Shown: positions 55,434-63,974 of the stretch, in pieces | Layout: each line of letters starts with the position of its first letter | How positions within the stretch are numbered: the first letter of the stretch is position 1 | Assembly: GCA_963544755.1 (NCBI GenBank) | Contig: CAUUGH010000002.1 | Coordinates: 51,053 to 115,052, forward strand | Source: Selenomonas sp963544755 | Lineage (GTDB): Bacteria > Bacillota > Negativicutes > Selenomonadales > Selenomonadaceae | Reading direction: 5' to 3' | Length of the DNA stretch: 64,000 nucleotides | The notes under the pieces: model-generated | Told to the model about the DNA's origin: nothing | Databases searched by the model: none | Seen by the model: only the letters and a program-made list of their open reading frames with translations | Position numbers and translations under genes: made by a program

Positions 55434-56297
55434 TTGCTGAAACTTTTGGCGCGAGCGAAAATCAATTTGACGTTAGGTATTTTAAAAAAGCGTCATGACG
55501 GTTATCACGCGATAGAAACGATCATGCAATCTGTCGCTTTAGCAGACGAGGTGGAGTTGGAACGAACAGCTAGCGGCATTTCTTTACAAGTAGAAGGCGC
55601 AGCACTTGATGCAGACGAAAAAAATCTCGCTTGGCGTGCGGCGGCGCTTTTTTTGCGCCATTTTGCACCTTCTAGCGGCGTTAGGATCCATTTGCGAAAA
55701 AAGATCCCCCTGGCAGCAGGTCTTGCAGGCGGTTCTGCCGATGCAGCAGCGGTACTTCTCGGCATGAAGAAATTATTTACAAAAAATTTAACTGCCGAGA
55801 AATTGGCTGCACTTGCAGCACAGATCGGCTCTGATGTGCCTTTTTGCTTAACAGGCGGCACACAGTTGGCAACGGGGCGCGGCGAAATACTCCACCGCTT
55901 AGACGATGCCCCACATTTTCCTATAGTCCTCGCTAAACCGCCCATCGAAGTGTCAACTGCATGGGCATACGAACGCTATGATGCACAAAAAGTGCTGCGC
56001 CGGCCGCATAAAGAGCGTATGCTAAAAGCGATCGCTAGAAAGGATCGTATTCTTATCTGTCAAGAGTTGTGTAATGTACTTGAAAGTGTTACCATAAAAG
56101 AACATAAAGAAATACGCGCCTTAAAAGAAAAGATGCTCTCTGGCGGTGCGCTTGCCGCCATGATGTCAGGCTCAGGTCCTACAGTCTTTTCTTTGATGAA
56201 AAGCAAAAAAGAGGCTGAAATATTAGCTGAAAAGTTGCAAGAGGATACGGATGCACAAGTCTTTTGCACCGAAACGAAAGGATCATACGAGTGCTAA
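55434..56297 (+). CDS. ispE: 4-diphosphocytidyl-2-C-methyl-D-erythritol kinase
   Basis: About 287 residues from TTG 55434 (the enzyme is usually ~283). GHMP kinase of the MEP isoprenoid pathway: ARAKINLTLGILKKRHDGYH near the start, PLAAGLAGGSADAAA as ATP-binding loop (~105), and MMSGSGPTVFSL (~270). AAAGGA lies 13 bases upstream of the TTG. The predicted promoter rules out the upstream ATGs unless another promoter exists. It is followed by glmU after 53 bases. Confidence 0.9.
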   Translation: MLKLLARAKINLTLGILKKRHDGYHAIETIMQSVALADEVELERTASGISLQVEGAALDADEKNLAWRAAALFLRHFAPSSGVRIHLRKKIPLAAGLAGGSADAAAVLLGMKKLFTKNLTAEKLAALAAQIGSDVPFCLTGGTQLATGRGEILHRLDDAPHFPIVLAKPPIEVSTAWAYERYDAQKVLRRPHKERMLKAIARKDRILICQELCNVLESVTIKEHKEIRALKEKMLSGGALAAMMSGSGPTVFSLMKSKKEAEILAEKLQEDTDAQVFCTETKGSYEC

Positions 56298-56350
56298 GGA
56301 AAATACTGCGTCCTTAAAAATAGTAATGCGTAAAAATGGAGGGTAAACTA

Positions 56351-57721
56351 ATGGCGGATTTGACGACGGTCATATTAGCAGCTGGCAAGGGTACGCGCAT
56401 GAAGTCCTCGCTGCCGAAGGTGCTTCATAAGGTGGGCGGCAAAGAGATGCTCGCGCACGTACTTGATGCCGCTAAGGAAGCCGGCGCAAAGCGAAGCATC
56501 GTTGTCGTGGGTTTTGGCGCTGAAATGGTCAAGCAAGCATTTGCAGAAAATGCAGAATTTGTCACACAAAAAGAGCAGCTTGGTACAGCTCATGCCGTCT
56601 TACAGGCAAAACCTCTCTTGGAAAATGAAAAAGGTACCATCCTCGTACTTTGCGGCGATACACCGCTTTTGACGGGGCGACTGCTTAAAAAACTCACCGA
56701 AGAACATAAAGCATCAGGTGCTAAAGCGACCGTCTTGACTGCCCTCATGCCGGACGCGACGGGCTATGGTCGCGTTATTAGAAAAGCAGACGGCACAGTA
56801 GAAAAGATCGTCGAACATAAAGACGCAACAGAAAAAGAGCGCGCCGTCTTAGAGATCAATTCCGGCATCTATTGCTTTGAAGCCCCCGATCTTTTTGCCG
56901 CGCTAAAAGATGTCAGAAGCGATAACGCGCAGGGTGAATATTACCTGCCCGATGTACTTTCTATTCTTAAAAAAAAGGGCGAGCTAATCTCTTGCGTCCT
57001 TGCAGATGATTACGAAGAAACGCTCGGCGTCAACTCGCGTATACAGCTGGCATCTTCTGAAAAGATCCTGCGCCGCCGCAAAAATGACGCCCTTATGGCA
57101 GCCGGTGTGACAATCCTTGATCCTGATACGACCTACGTCGATACAGCCGTCACCGTCGGCTGCGATACCGTCCTTTATCCCGGCACATGGCTTGAAGGAA
57201 ATACCAGTATAGGCAAAAACTGCACGATAGGTCCTAATGTACGTTTTCAAAATGTTAAAGTCGGTGAAAGTGTCACGGCACAATTTTGTTATGCACATGA
57301 ATGTGAAATTGCCGCCGGCGCGACCTTAGGTCCCTACGTTCACATCCGTCCAAATACGAAGCTGGCTGTAAATGTAAAGATCGGAAACTTTGTAGAAGTC
57401 AAAAACTCTATCGTAGGCGAAGGCACCAAGCTAGCGCATCTATCTTATATCGGCGATGCAGACATCGGCGCAGATGTCAATATGGGTTGCGGTTCGATAA
57501 CTGTCAACTATGACGGCAAAAATAAATTTCGCACAAAAGTCGGCGACGGCGCTTTCATCGGCTGCAACACCAACCTCGTCGCACCCGTAAGCGTCGGTGC
57601 AGATGCCTATATCGGCGCAGGATCTACGATCACAAAAGACATCGCCACAGGCGATCTCGCTATCGCTCGCGCCCACCAAAAAAACATCGTCGGCTGGGCG
57701 AAAAAGCGCAAGGGGCAGTAA
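56351..57721 (+). CDS. glmU: Bifunctional GlcNAc-1-phosphate uridyltransferase / GlcN-1-phosphate acetyltransferase
   Basis: 456 residues, the standard length. Residues 1-~230 form the pyrophosphorylase (ILAAGKGTRMKSSLPKVLH, LCGDTPLL, NSGIYCFE). Residues ~250-456 form the left-handed beta-helix acetyltransferase (HIRPNTK, GNFVEVKNS, LSYIGDADIGADVNMGCG). It makes UDP-GlcNAc for peptidoglycan, lipid A and probably the GT41 enzymes in this window. ATG 56351 is used because GGAGGG lies 7 bases upstream; an ATG 15 bases earlier overlaps that site. Confidence 0.96.
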   Translation: MADLTTVILAAGKGTRMKSSLPKVLHKVGGKEMLAHVLDAAKEAGAKRSIVVVGFGAEMVKQAFAENAEFVTQKEQLGTAHAVLQAKPLLENEKGTILVLCGDTPLLTGRLLKKLTEEHKASGAKATVLTALMPDATGYGRVIRKADGTVEKIVEHKDATEKERAVLEINSGIYCFEAPDLFAALKDVRSDNAQGEYYLPDVLSILKKKGELISCVLADDYEETLGVNSRIQLASSEKILRRRKNDALMAAGVTILDPDTTYVDTAVTVGCDTVLYPGTWLEGNTSIGKNCTIGPNVRFQNVKVGESVTAQFCYAHECEIAAGATLGPYVHIRPNTKLAVNVKIGNFVEVKNSIVGEGTKLAHLSYIGDADIGADVNMGCGSITVNYDGKNKFRTKVGDGAFIGCNTNLVAPVSVGADAYIGAGSTITKDIATGDLAIARAHQKNIVGWAKKRKGQ

Positions 57722-57781
57722 CTACACCATTATTTATAAACTTTCACTAAGCATCTTTTCATAAATGGAGGTTACCAGCAA

Positions 57782-58723
57782 ATGACGAACCTTGATAACC
57801 TATGCATCATGACAGGTAATGCCAATCCGGACCTTGCAAAAAAGATTGCATCGCATATCGGCGTGCCGCTCTGCGATGCCTATGTTGGTCATTTTAACAA
57901 CGGTGAAACGCAGGTGATGATAGGCGAAAGTATTCGCGGCAAGGACATCTTCATCATCCAGCCGACCTCGCAGCCGGTCAACGACAATCTCATGGAGCTT
58001 CTAATTATGACCGATGCTTGCAAAAGAGCTTCGGCGCACAGTATCACTGCCGTCGTGCCGTATTACGCCTACGCACGTCAAGATCGAAAGACGCGCGGTA
58101 GAGAGCCGATCTCTGCAAAACTCGTTGCCAATCTCATGCAAACGGCAGGCGTTACGCGTGTTGTCACCGTTGATCTTCACGCAGGACAAATCCAAGGCTT
58201 TTTCGATATCCCCGTAGATCACTTGGGTGCTTCACCTGTTCTTGCGACCTATCTAAAAGAGCGCAGCCTTAAAAATATCGTCGTCGTATCGCCGGATCTT
58301 GGCGGTGTCACGCGCACTAGAAAACTAGCCGATCGCCTGCACGCCCCCATCGCCATCATTGAAAAACGCCGCCCGGAGCCTGGCGTAGCAGAAGTCATGA
58401 GTCTTATCGGCGACGTTAAGGGAAAAACGGCGATTTTAATTGATGACATCGTAGATACCGCAGGATCTCTTTGCGAAGGCGCCAAGGCGCTTGAAAACCT
58501 TGGTGCAAGAGAAGTCTACGCTGCTTGCTCGCATGGTCTTTTAACAGAGCCTGCCATTGAGCGCATCAACGCATCATCTCTTAAACAGTTAATCGTTACC
58601 GATACAGTGCCGCTAGGCGATAAAAAGTCTGAAAAGATCGTAGTCCTTACGATAGCAGACGCTATCGGCGATGTGATCGTAAGCATACAGGCGCATCGCT
58701 CTGTTAGCCAATTATTTCGCTAG
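57782..58723 (+). CDS. prs: Ribose-phosphate pyrophosphokinase
   Basis: 313 residues. It shows FNNGETQV, ARQDRKTRGREPISAKLV (ATP loop), VVSPDLGGVTRTR and ILIDDIVDTAGSL (PRPP-binding loop), all conserved in class I PRPP synthetases. It makes PRPP for nucleotide, His and Trp synthesis. GGAGG lies upstream of ATG 57782. glmU-prs adjacency is common in Firmicutes. Confidence 0.96.
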   Translation: MTNLDNLCIMTGNANPDLAKKIASHIGVPLCDAYVGHFNNGETQVMIGESIRGKDIFIIQPTSQPVNDNLMELLIMTDACKRASAHSITAVVPYYAYARQDRKTRGREPISAKLVANLMQTAGVTRVVTVDLHAGQIQGFFDIPVDHLGASPVLATYLKERSLKNIVVVSPDLGGVTRTRKLADRLHAPIAIIEKRRPEPGVAEVMSLIGDVKGKTAILIDDIVDTAGSLCEGAKALENLGAREVYAACSHGLLTEPAIERINASSLKQLIVTDTVPLGDKKSEKIVVLTIADAIGDVIVSIQAHRSVSQLFR

Positions 58724-58738
58724 GGCAGGGAAAATATC

Positions 58739-59146
58739 ATGCAAGTAAAGGCGTATCAGCGTGTAAATTTTTACGACACAGATGCCATGGGCGTCGTACA
58801 CCATGCCAACTACATACGTTGGTTTGAAATCGGCAGAGTCGAATTTCTGCGTGCGCTCGGCATCACTTTAGGCGACTTGATGGCAGCCGGCTACGTATTT
58901 CCGCTAACTGACGTTAGTGCAAAATTCGTCGCGCCCGGAAAATTTGACGACGAGCTTATCATTATCACACGTCCGACAGCACTGACGAAAGTCAAAATGG
59001 CGTTTGACTACGAGGTGCGGCGCAAAAAAGATAATCTCCTGCTCGTCCGCGGACACACACAAAATGTTTTTACGAACCAAAAAACTGGACATATCGCAAA
59101 ACTTCCTGAAATATTTTATGAAAAACTCCAAGAAGCATTGCAATAA
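58739..59146 (+). CDS. ybgC: YbgC-type acyl-CoA thioesterase (4HBT family)
   Basis: 135 residues with the hot-dog fold signature YDTDAMGVVHHANYIRWFE (catalytic Asp in DAMGVVHHANY), then GRVEFLRALG. The family hydrolyses small acyl-CoA or acyl-ACP thioesters in the cytosol. Starts 15 bases after prs, with AGGGA upstream. The exact substrate is unknown, and the Tol-Pal genes that accompany ybgC in proteobacteria are absent. Confidence 0.85.
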   Translation: MQVKAYQRVNFYDTDAMGVVHHANYIRWFEIGRVEFLRALGITLGDLMAAGYVFPLTDVSAKFVAPGKFDDELIIITRPTALTKVKMAFDYEVRRKKDNLLLVRGHTQNVFTNQKTGHIAKLPEIFYEKLQEALQ

Positions 59147-59209
59147 ACAAGTAAAGATAAAAGTAAACCGAACACGTGACAGGAAAGACACCTTAGGAGG
59201 TTTTAAAAT

Positions 59210-59752
59210 TTGTATATTGCAGTTGGTGTTATTCTTGCCGTTATCGCCCTTTGTATTCTTTTAATAAAACTTTATTTTATTCGTATAGGGAATGAAAAGC
59301 TCATTATAAACCTTGCCGAGCGCACGCCTTTTGCCGTGATAGCGGAAGAAAAAACGCGTGTGACCATCATTACAAAACTCTCAGTTACAAACACCGGCAA
59401 GCAGATCGGTGTGATCATGGATGCCTTTTTACGCCCACTTTTACCCTACGAGCAATACGATGGCATAAAGGTATGCGGCAAAGTCGAAAGAGAAGGCGCA
59501 CCGCGAGAAGACGACTATTTTGAAGCTACCATCATCGAGCCTAAAGCAAGCATTTTTATAAACGCTTATGTGACGCTTACTGCAAGAAAAGGTATGGATA
59601 TTAAAACGGCTGTTGCACATATGGTCGATTTTTCGGCAGAATTAATTTATCAAGAAGTGGGCAGGTGTCCTTGGCGATATTCTAAGGCGACGATTCTTAT
59701 ACAAGCTGAAGAAGTCGCACGGCTCTTAGGCGTTACCTTGATAGACGATTAA
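59210..59752 (+). CDS. Membrane-anchored protein of unknown function
   Basis: 180 residues. One N-terminal transmembrane helix (~2-22) is followed by a soluble domain of alternating strands (VTIITKLSVTNTGKQIGVI, ASIFINAYVTLTARKG). I do not recognise the family. The start is TTG 59210-59212 with GGAGG 9 bases upstream. It ends 10 bases before the CofE-like gene, so the two are probably cotranslated and work together. The soluble part would face the outside or the cytosol depending on helix orientation; the short N-terminus before the helix is uncharged. Confidence 0.6.
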   Translation: MYIAVGVILAVIALCILLIKLYFIRIGNEKLIINLAERTPFAVIAEEKTRVTIITKLSVTNTGKQIGVIMDAFLRPLLPYEQYDGIKVCGKVEREGAPREDDYFEATIIEPKASIFINAYVTLTARKGMDIKTAVAHMVDFSAELIYQEVGRCPWRYSKATILIQAEEVARLLGVTLIDD

Positions 59753-59762
59753 AGGGGCGAAG

Positions 59763-60443
59763 ATGATGAAAGGACAACCGGTAGAAATCCTGCCTGTTCC
59801 CACGCGCATTTTGACGGACAAAGACGATATTATTGACTGTACTGAAAAATATACGCACGGCAAAATCGGCAAAGACGACGTAATTTCCATAGCAGAAAGC
59901 GTCGTCGCTATCACACAGGGACGCATCGTGCGTCCTGAGGATTTGACGATCTCGCGCACAGCGCAATTTTGCTGCCGCTTCATGCCGGATGTTGGCAGCC
60001 TTGCAACCCCACATGGTATGCAATCCTTGATGAATGTTGAAGGTAAATGGCGCATTGTTGCCGCGCTTTTTGTAGGCTTTCTTGGAAAAATCGTGGGAAA
60101 GCGTGGGCTTTTTTATCAATTAGGCGGTGAACAAACAGCTCTCATCGACGATGTAACAGGCACGATGCCGCCTTTTGATAAACATATCGTCTATGGACCT
60201 TACGAGCCAAAAAATGTTGTAGTGCGCCTAAAAGAGCGGCTGGGCTGCTTTGGCGCTGTCATTGCCGATGTCAACGATCTTAAGCGTTCGCGCATAGTCG
60301 GCGTAACAGACGGCACTAACGGAAAACTTGTAGCAAAACTTCTCATTGATAACCCCTTCGGTAATGGCTCCGAGAAAAAGCCGATCTGTATCATCAAGAA
60401 TTTCCGACAATATCAAGAAGCATGGCTAAAAAACAGCCGATAA
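59763..60443 (+). CDS. F420-0:gamma-glutamyl ligase-like protein
   Basis: 226 residues related to the CofE family (ISIAESVVAITQGR, IVGVTDGTNGKLVAKLL, NPFGNGSEKKPICII). CofE adds glutamate to coenzyme F420, which Negativicutes are not known to make, so it probably ligates an amino acid to another substrate (inference). Starts at ATG 59763 or the next codon 59766, 10 bases after the membrane protein. Followed by a terminator. Confidence 0.7.
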   Translation: MMKGQPVEILPVPTRILTDKDDIIDCTEKYTHGKIGKDDVISIAESVVAITQGRIVRPEDLTISRTAQFCCRFMPDVGSLATPHGMQSLMNVEGKWRIVAALFVGFLGKIVGKRGLFYQLGGEQTALIDDVTGTMPPFDKHIVYGPYEPKNVVVRLKERLGCFGAVIADVNDLKRSRIVGVTDGTNGKLVAKLLIDNPFGNGSEKKPICIIKNFRQYQEAWLKNSR

Positions 60444-60454
60444 GCTAAGACACC

Positions 60455-60483
60455 AAAAGGCAGGGTTTAACACCCTGCCTTTT
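60455..60483 (+). terminator. Intrinsic terminator
   Basis: AAAAGGCAGGGT (60455-60466) pairs perfectly with ACCCTGCCTTTT (60472-60483) around a 5-base loop. It separates the prs/CofE-like unit from rph. Confidence 0.85.
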
Positions 60484-60514
60484 CTGCAAACAAAGAAGGA
60501 GGAAATAATTTTCT

Positions 60515-61261
60515 ATGAAGAGGATAAAAGGACGCGCTTTTGACGCTCTTCGTCCTTTGAAAATCGTGCGCCGCTTCCAAAAAAATCCTAAAGGCTCCGT
60601 ACTTATAGAGATGGGACGCACACGCGTTATCTGCGCGGCATCGGTTGAAGATCGCGTGCCGAACTTTCTGCGCGGTACAGGCAGCGGCTGGCTAAAAGCA
60701 GAGTATGCACTTTTACCAAGCGCGACCTCTACAAGGACGCCTCGCGAAGCCTGTAAAGGCCGTCAAACAGGACGCACACAGGAAATTCAGCGTCTTATCG
60801 GTCGCTCGCTGCGCTCTATAATGGATCTTAAAGCGCTCGGCGAACGCACGATCACCATAGATTGCGATGTTATTGAAGCAGACGGTGGTACGCGCACAGC
60901 GGCGATCACAGGCGCGTTTGTCGCACTCGTCGAAGCGTGTGCGAGCTTTTATCAAAAAGGTAATGTATTTCCTGTAAAAGACTTTCTTGCGGCAATAAGT
61001 GTCGGCATCACCAAAGAAGGCGAGCCGCTTCTTGACCTTTGCTACGAAGAAGACTATACAGCACTCGTCGATATGAACGTCGTTATGACAGGCGCGTATA
61101 ATTTTGTCGAAGTACAAGGTACCGGCGAAGGACGTGCCTTTTCACAAAAAGAGCTTGCTATGCTGCTTAATCTTGCAGAAAAAGGCATCGACGAATTGAT
61201 TTCAAAAGAAAAAGAGGCACTTGGCGGCGATCTTGTCTGGAAAGTAGGTAGAATCGGATGA
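60515..61261 (+). CDS. rph: Ribonuclease PH
   Basis: 248 residues. It trims tRNA 3' ends by phosphorolysis. It shows the conserved GRTRVICAASVED, GWLKAEYALLPSAT, GRTQEIQRLIGRSLR and CDVIEADGGTRTAAITGA blocks. GGAGG lies 12 bases upstream of ATG 60515. It overlaps rdgB by 4 bases, the usual Firmicute arrangement. Confidence 0.95.
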   Translation: MKRIKGRAFDALRPLKIVRRFQKNPKGSVLIEMGRTRVICAASVEDRVPNFLRGTGSGWLKAEYALLPSATSTRTPREACKGRQTGRTQEIQRLIGRSLRSIMDLKALGERTITIDCDVIEADGGTRTAAITGAFVALVEACASFYQKGNVFPVKDFLAAISVGITKEGEPLLDLCYEEDYTALVDMNVVMTGAYNFVEVQGTGEGRAFSQKELAMLLNLAEKGIDELISKEKEALGGDLVWKVGRIG

Positions 61262-61848
61262 AAGAAATCGTAGTTGCTACAACAAACGAAGGCAAAGCAA
61301 AAGAAATCCTTGCAGCCTTTGCAAAACTTCCCATAAAACTCTTGACACTAAAAGATTTTGAAAATATTCCCGAGGCAGTCGAAAATGCGGCTACCTTCTT
61401 AGGCAATGCACAGCTAAAGGCACGCTTTTATGCAAAAAAGACGAATTGTGCCTGTCTTGCCGACGACTCAGGGCTAGAAGTCGAAATCTTAGACGGTGCG
61501 CCGGGTGTCCATTCGGCACGCTACTCAGGCAGTCATGATGATGCGGCAAACAACAAAAAACTAATAGCCCAACTAAAAGCAAAAGATGCCTTAGAATCTG
61601 CGGCTGCTTTTCGTTGCATACTCGTCTTTTATGATATAGACGGTACGGAGATTTTTACAGAAGGAACCTGCGTTGGGCGCGTACGCCAGGATCCGCGCGG
61701 CAAGGGAGGCTTTGGCTACGATCCGCATTTTTACCTTGCAAGCGGCAAAACGATGGCAGAATTGACACTACAAGAAAAGCATATGATAAGCCACCGCGGT
61801 GCAGCGCTTCGCCTCATGGCGGCACGTCTAAGGGAGTATCTAAAATGA
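61258..61848 (+). CDS. rdgB: XTP/dITP diphosphatase
   Basis: 196 residues of the HAM1/RdgB family: VVATTNEGKAKEI, CLADDSGLEVEILDGAPGV, HSARYSG, KGGFGYDPHF and KHMISHRGAAL are the substrate- and metal-binding blocks. It removes non-canonical purine nucleotides. Overlaps rph and the YfcE-type gene by 4 bases each. Confidence 0.94.
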   Translation: MKEIVVATTNEGKAKEILAAFAKLPIKLLTLKDFENIPEAVENAATFLGNAQLKARFYAKKTNCACLADDSGLEVEILDGAPGVHSARYSGSHDDAANNKKLIAQLKAKDALESAAAFRCILVFYDIDGTEIFTEGTCVGRVRQDPRGKGGFGYDPHFYLASGKTMAELTLQEKHMISHRGAALRLMAARLREYLK

Positions 61849-62330
61849 AAATTGGCATCATGAGTGACAGCCACGGTGATCGCCGCGCCGTAGAGCGCGC
61901 CGTAGAGCTTGCCGGCAAAGTTGATCTTTGGCTTCATGCAGGTGACGTAACGCCCGATGCGGCATATCTTGCGCTCATTTCGGCAGTAAACGTAGCTTTT
62001 GTCGCAGGAAATAACGATTGGCCTGACGGCAAGACCGCAGATGAGATGGTTGTTGAAGCAGCAGGTCATCGCATTTTTTTGACGCACGGTCATATCTATG
62101 GCGTCTACTCCACGCTGGAAATGCTCGTCAAAGCGGCAAAAGAAAAAGATGCAGACATCGCCGTTTACGGACACACGCATATAGCACAAGAAGCAGCCGG
62201 TGAGGTATACATCCTAAACCCCGGCAGCTTAGCACGTCCTCGCGACGAAATAAGACCTTCTTTTATGATCGTCAAACTAGAGCAAGGAGCTGTTCCGCAA
62301 GTTGAGTTAATCCGCATGGCACAAAAATGA
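61845..62330 (+). CDS. yfcE: YfcE/MJ0936-type metallophosphoesterase
   Basis: 161 residues: MSDSHGD, HAGDVTPD, VAGNNDW, THGH and YGHTH give the full two-metal phosphoesterase site. The family hydrolyses phosphodiesters in vitro; the physiological substrate is unknown. Last gene of the rph-rdgB run; its stop is inside the terminator stem. Confidence 0.9.
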   Translation: MKIGIMSDSHGDRRAVERAVELAGKVDLWLHAGDVTPDAAYLALISAVNVAFVAGNNDWPDGKTADEMVVEAAGHRIFLTHGHIYGVYSTLEMLVKAAKEKDADIAVYGHTHIAQEAAGEVYILNPGSLARPRDEIRPSFMIVKLEQGAVPQVELIRMAQK

Positions 62331-62380
62331 AAAATCGCAGAAAAAAAGGCGAGCTAATCTCCTTTTTTTCTGCGATTTTT
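62330..62380 (+). terminator. Strong intrinsic terminator
   Basis: A perfect 20-bp stem (62330-62349 with 62361-62380) with an 11-base loop and T-rich 3' side, directly after the yfcE stop. Confidence 0.88.
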
Positions 62381-62427
62381 TCTGCGATTAACCGCAAAAA
62401 CTCGATTAAACTTTCAAGTGTTTCGTG

Positions 62428-62456
62428 TTGAATGTGTGATGAAAATATGATATGAT
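62428..62456 (+). promoter_or_regulatory. Promoter of the fumarase genes
   Basis: TTGAAT (62428-62433), 17 bases, TATGAT (62451-62456); transcription would start near 62463, 36 bases before the start codon. Confidence 0.6.
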
Positions 62457-62498
62457 GAAACTATGTGAGTATTATAATTTATTATGGGAGGGTTTATC

Positions 62499-63341
62499 TT
62501 GCGTACAATCGAAGCAAGAGAGATTACCAAAGCGGTTGCCGAGATGTGCAAAGAAGCTGCCTACTATCTGCCAGACGATGTTTACGAAGCCTTAAAACGT
62601 GGTCGCGATGTAGAAAAGTCGCCGGTAGGACGCGATGTCATCGATCAGATCATCAAAAACGCTGAGATCGCCAAAGCTGAAGATAGCCCCATCTGTCAAG
62701 ACACCGGCAGGACGATCGTATTCTTAGAGATAGGTCAAGATCTCCACATCCAAGGCGGCTATTTAGAAGATGCGGTAAATGCCGGTGTCGCTAAAGGCTA
62801 TATAGAAGGCTACTTAAGAAAATCCGTCGTCGCCGAGCCGCTTTTTAACCGCAAGAACACAAAAGACAATACACCTGCTGTCATCTACACGAGCATCGTG
62901 CCGGGCGACAGGCTAAAGATCACAGTAGGGCCGAAGGGCTTTGGCAGTGAAAATAAGTCCGGGATTAAAATGCTCGTTCCTGCCGACGGCGTTGAAGGTG
63001 TCAAAAAAGCCGTTTTAGACATCATTTTGCACGCAAGCTGCAACCCCTGTCCACCGATGGTCGTCGGCGTCGGCATCGGCGGCACGATGGACCGCGCCGC
63101 CTACTATTCGAAGAAAGCTCTTGTTCGCTCCATCAACGAGCGCAATCCCATGCCCGAGTACGCGAAGCTCGAAGGCGAACTGCTTGAAATGATCAACAAG
63201 ACGGGCATCGGCCCTCAGCTCGGCGGCTCCGTATCGGCTCTCGCCGTCAACATCGAATGGGGCCCGACGCACATCGCGGGACTGCCCGTGGCCGTCACGA
63301 TCTGCTGTCATGCGATGCGCCACAAGGATCGCGTCCTTTAA
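62499..63341 (+). CDS. fumA: Fumarate hydratase, alpha subunit (class I, split)
   Basis: About 280 residues. Fe-S class I fumarase/tartrate dehydratase alpha part: SPICQDTGRTIVF, NTKDNTPAVIYTSIVPGD, FGSENKSGIKMLVP, and HASCNPCPPMVVGVGIGGT with cluster cysteines. TTG 62499 follows GGGAGGG by 6 bases and gives the standard length; the ATG at 62484 overlaps that site. Tartrate dehydratase (TtdA) is an alternative. Base composition changes abruptly within the gene near 63040-63060. Confidence 0.88.
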   Translation: MRTIEAREITKAVAEMCKEAAYYLPDDVYEALKRGRDVEKSPVGRDVIDQIIKNAEIAKAEDSPICQDTGRTIVFLEIGQDLHIQGGYLEDAVNAGVAKGYIEGYLRKSVVAEPLFNRKNTKDNTPAVIYTSIVPGDRLKITVGPKGFGSENKSGIKMLVPADGVEGVKKAVLDIILHASCNPCPPMVVGVGIGGTMDRAAYYSKKALVRSINERNPMPEYAKLEGELLEMINKTGIGPQLGGSVSALAVNIEWGPTHIAGLPVAVTICCHAMRHKDRVL

Positions 63342-63367
63342 TTGCTCGGGATGGGAGGATAAGAAAA

Positions 63368-63925
63368 ATGGCTGAAAAGATTCGTATCGAAACACCGTTC
63401 ACCGTGGAGCAGTCCAAGAAGCTCAAGGCGGGCGACAGCGTGCTCATCACGGGCACGATCATCAGCGCGCGCGATGCGGCGCACAAGGTCATGTGCGAGG
63501 CTCTGGCGCGCGGCGAGAAGCTCCCCGTGGACTGGAAGAATGAAATCGTCTACTACCTCGGACCTACGCCCGCGAAGCCCGGCGATCCGATCGGCTCGTG
63601 CGGCCCGACGACTGCCGGCCGCATGGACGCCTACACGCCGACGATGCTTGAGCAGGGCATCACGGGCATGATCGGCAAGGGATCGCGCGACCCGAAGGTC
63701 ATCGAGTCGATGAAGAAGAACGGCGTGACGTACTTCGTCGCCGTCGGCGGCGCGGCGGCACTGATCGCCAAGTCCGTCAAGAAGTACGAAGTGCTCGCCT
63801 ATCCGGAACTCGGCCCGGAGGCTGTGGCGCGTCTGACCGTCGTCGACTTCCCGGCGATCGTCGGCATCGACTGCGAGGGAAATAACTTCTACGAGATCGG
63901 CCAGGCGCCGTATCGTAAGTTATAG
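63368..63925 (+). CDS. fumB: Fumarate hydratase, beta subunit (class I, split)
   Basis: 185 residues, the usual length of the beta part. IRIETPF, LKAGDSVLITGTI, YYLGPTPAKPGDPIGSCGPTTAGRMD and MIGKGSRD are family blocks. It completes the fumarase that interconverts fumarate and malate. GGGAGG lies 10 bases upstream of ATG 63368. It is strongly GC-rich, unlike every other gene in the window. Confidence 0.9.
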   Translation: MAEKIRIETPFTVEQSKKLKAGDSVLITGTIISARDAAHKVMCEALARGEKLPVDWKNEIVYYLGPTPAKPGDPIGSCGPTTAGRMDAYTPTMLEQGITGMIGKGSRDPKVIESMKKNGVTYFVAVGGAAALIAKSVKKYEVLAYPELGPEAVARLTVVDFPAIVGIDCEGNNFYEIGQAPYRKL

Positions 63926-63926
63926 G

Positions 63927-63974
63927 AAGCGCCGCCCCTTGGCGCTTTCATGGAAGCGCTGAACAGGCGCTTCC
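63927..63974 (+). terminator. Two adjacent GC-rich hairpins after fumB
   Basis: AAGCGCC (63927-63933) pairs with GGCGCTT (63941-63947), and GGAAGCGC (63952-63959) with GCGCTTCC (63967-63974). The first is a likely weak terminator of the fumarase operon (short T run). No gene is seen after it to the window end. Confidence 0.5.

Noticed and set aside
63368..63925. Tartrate dehydratase beta subunit
   Set aside because: It cannot be fully excluded by sequence alone, but lengths, the split arrangement and the lack of tartrate genes favour fumarase.
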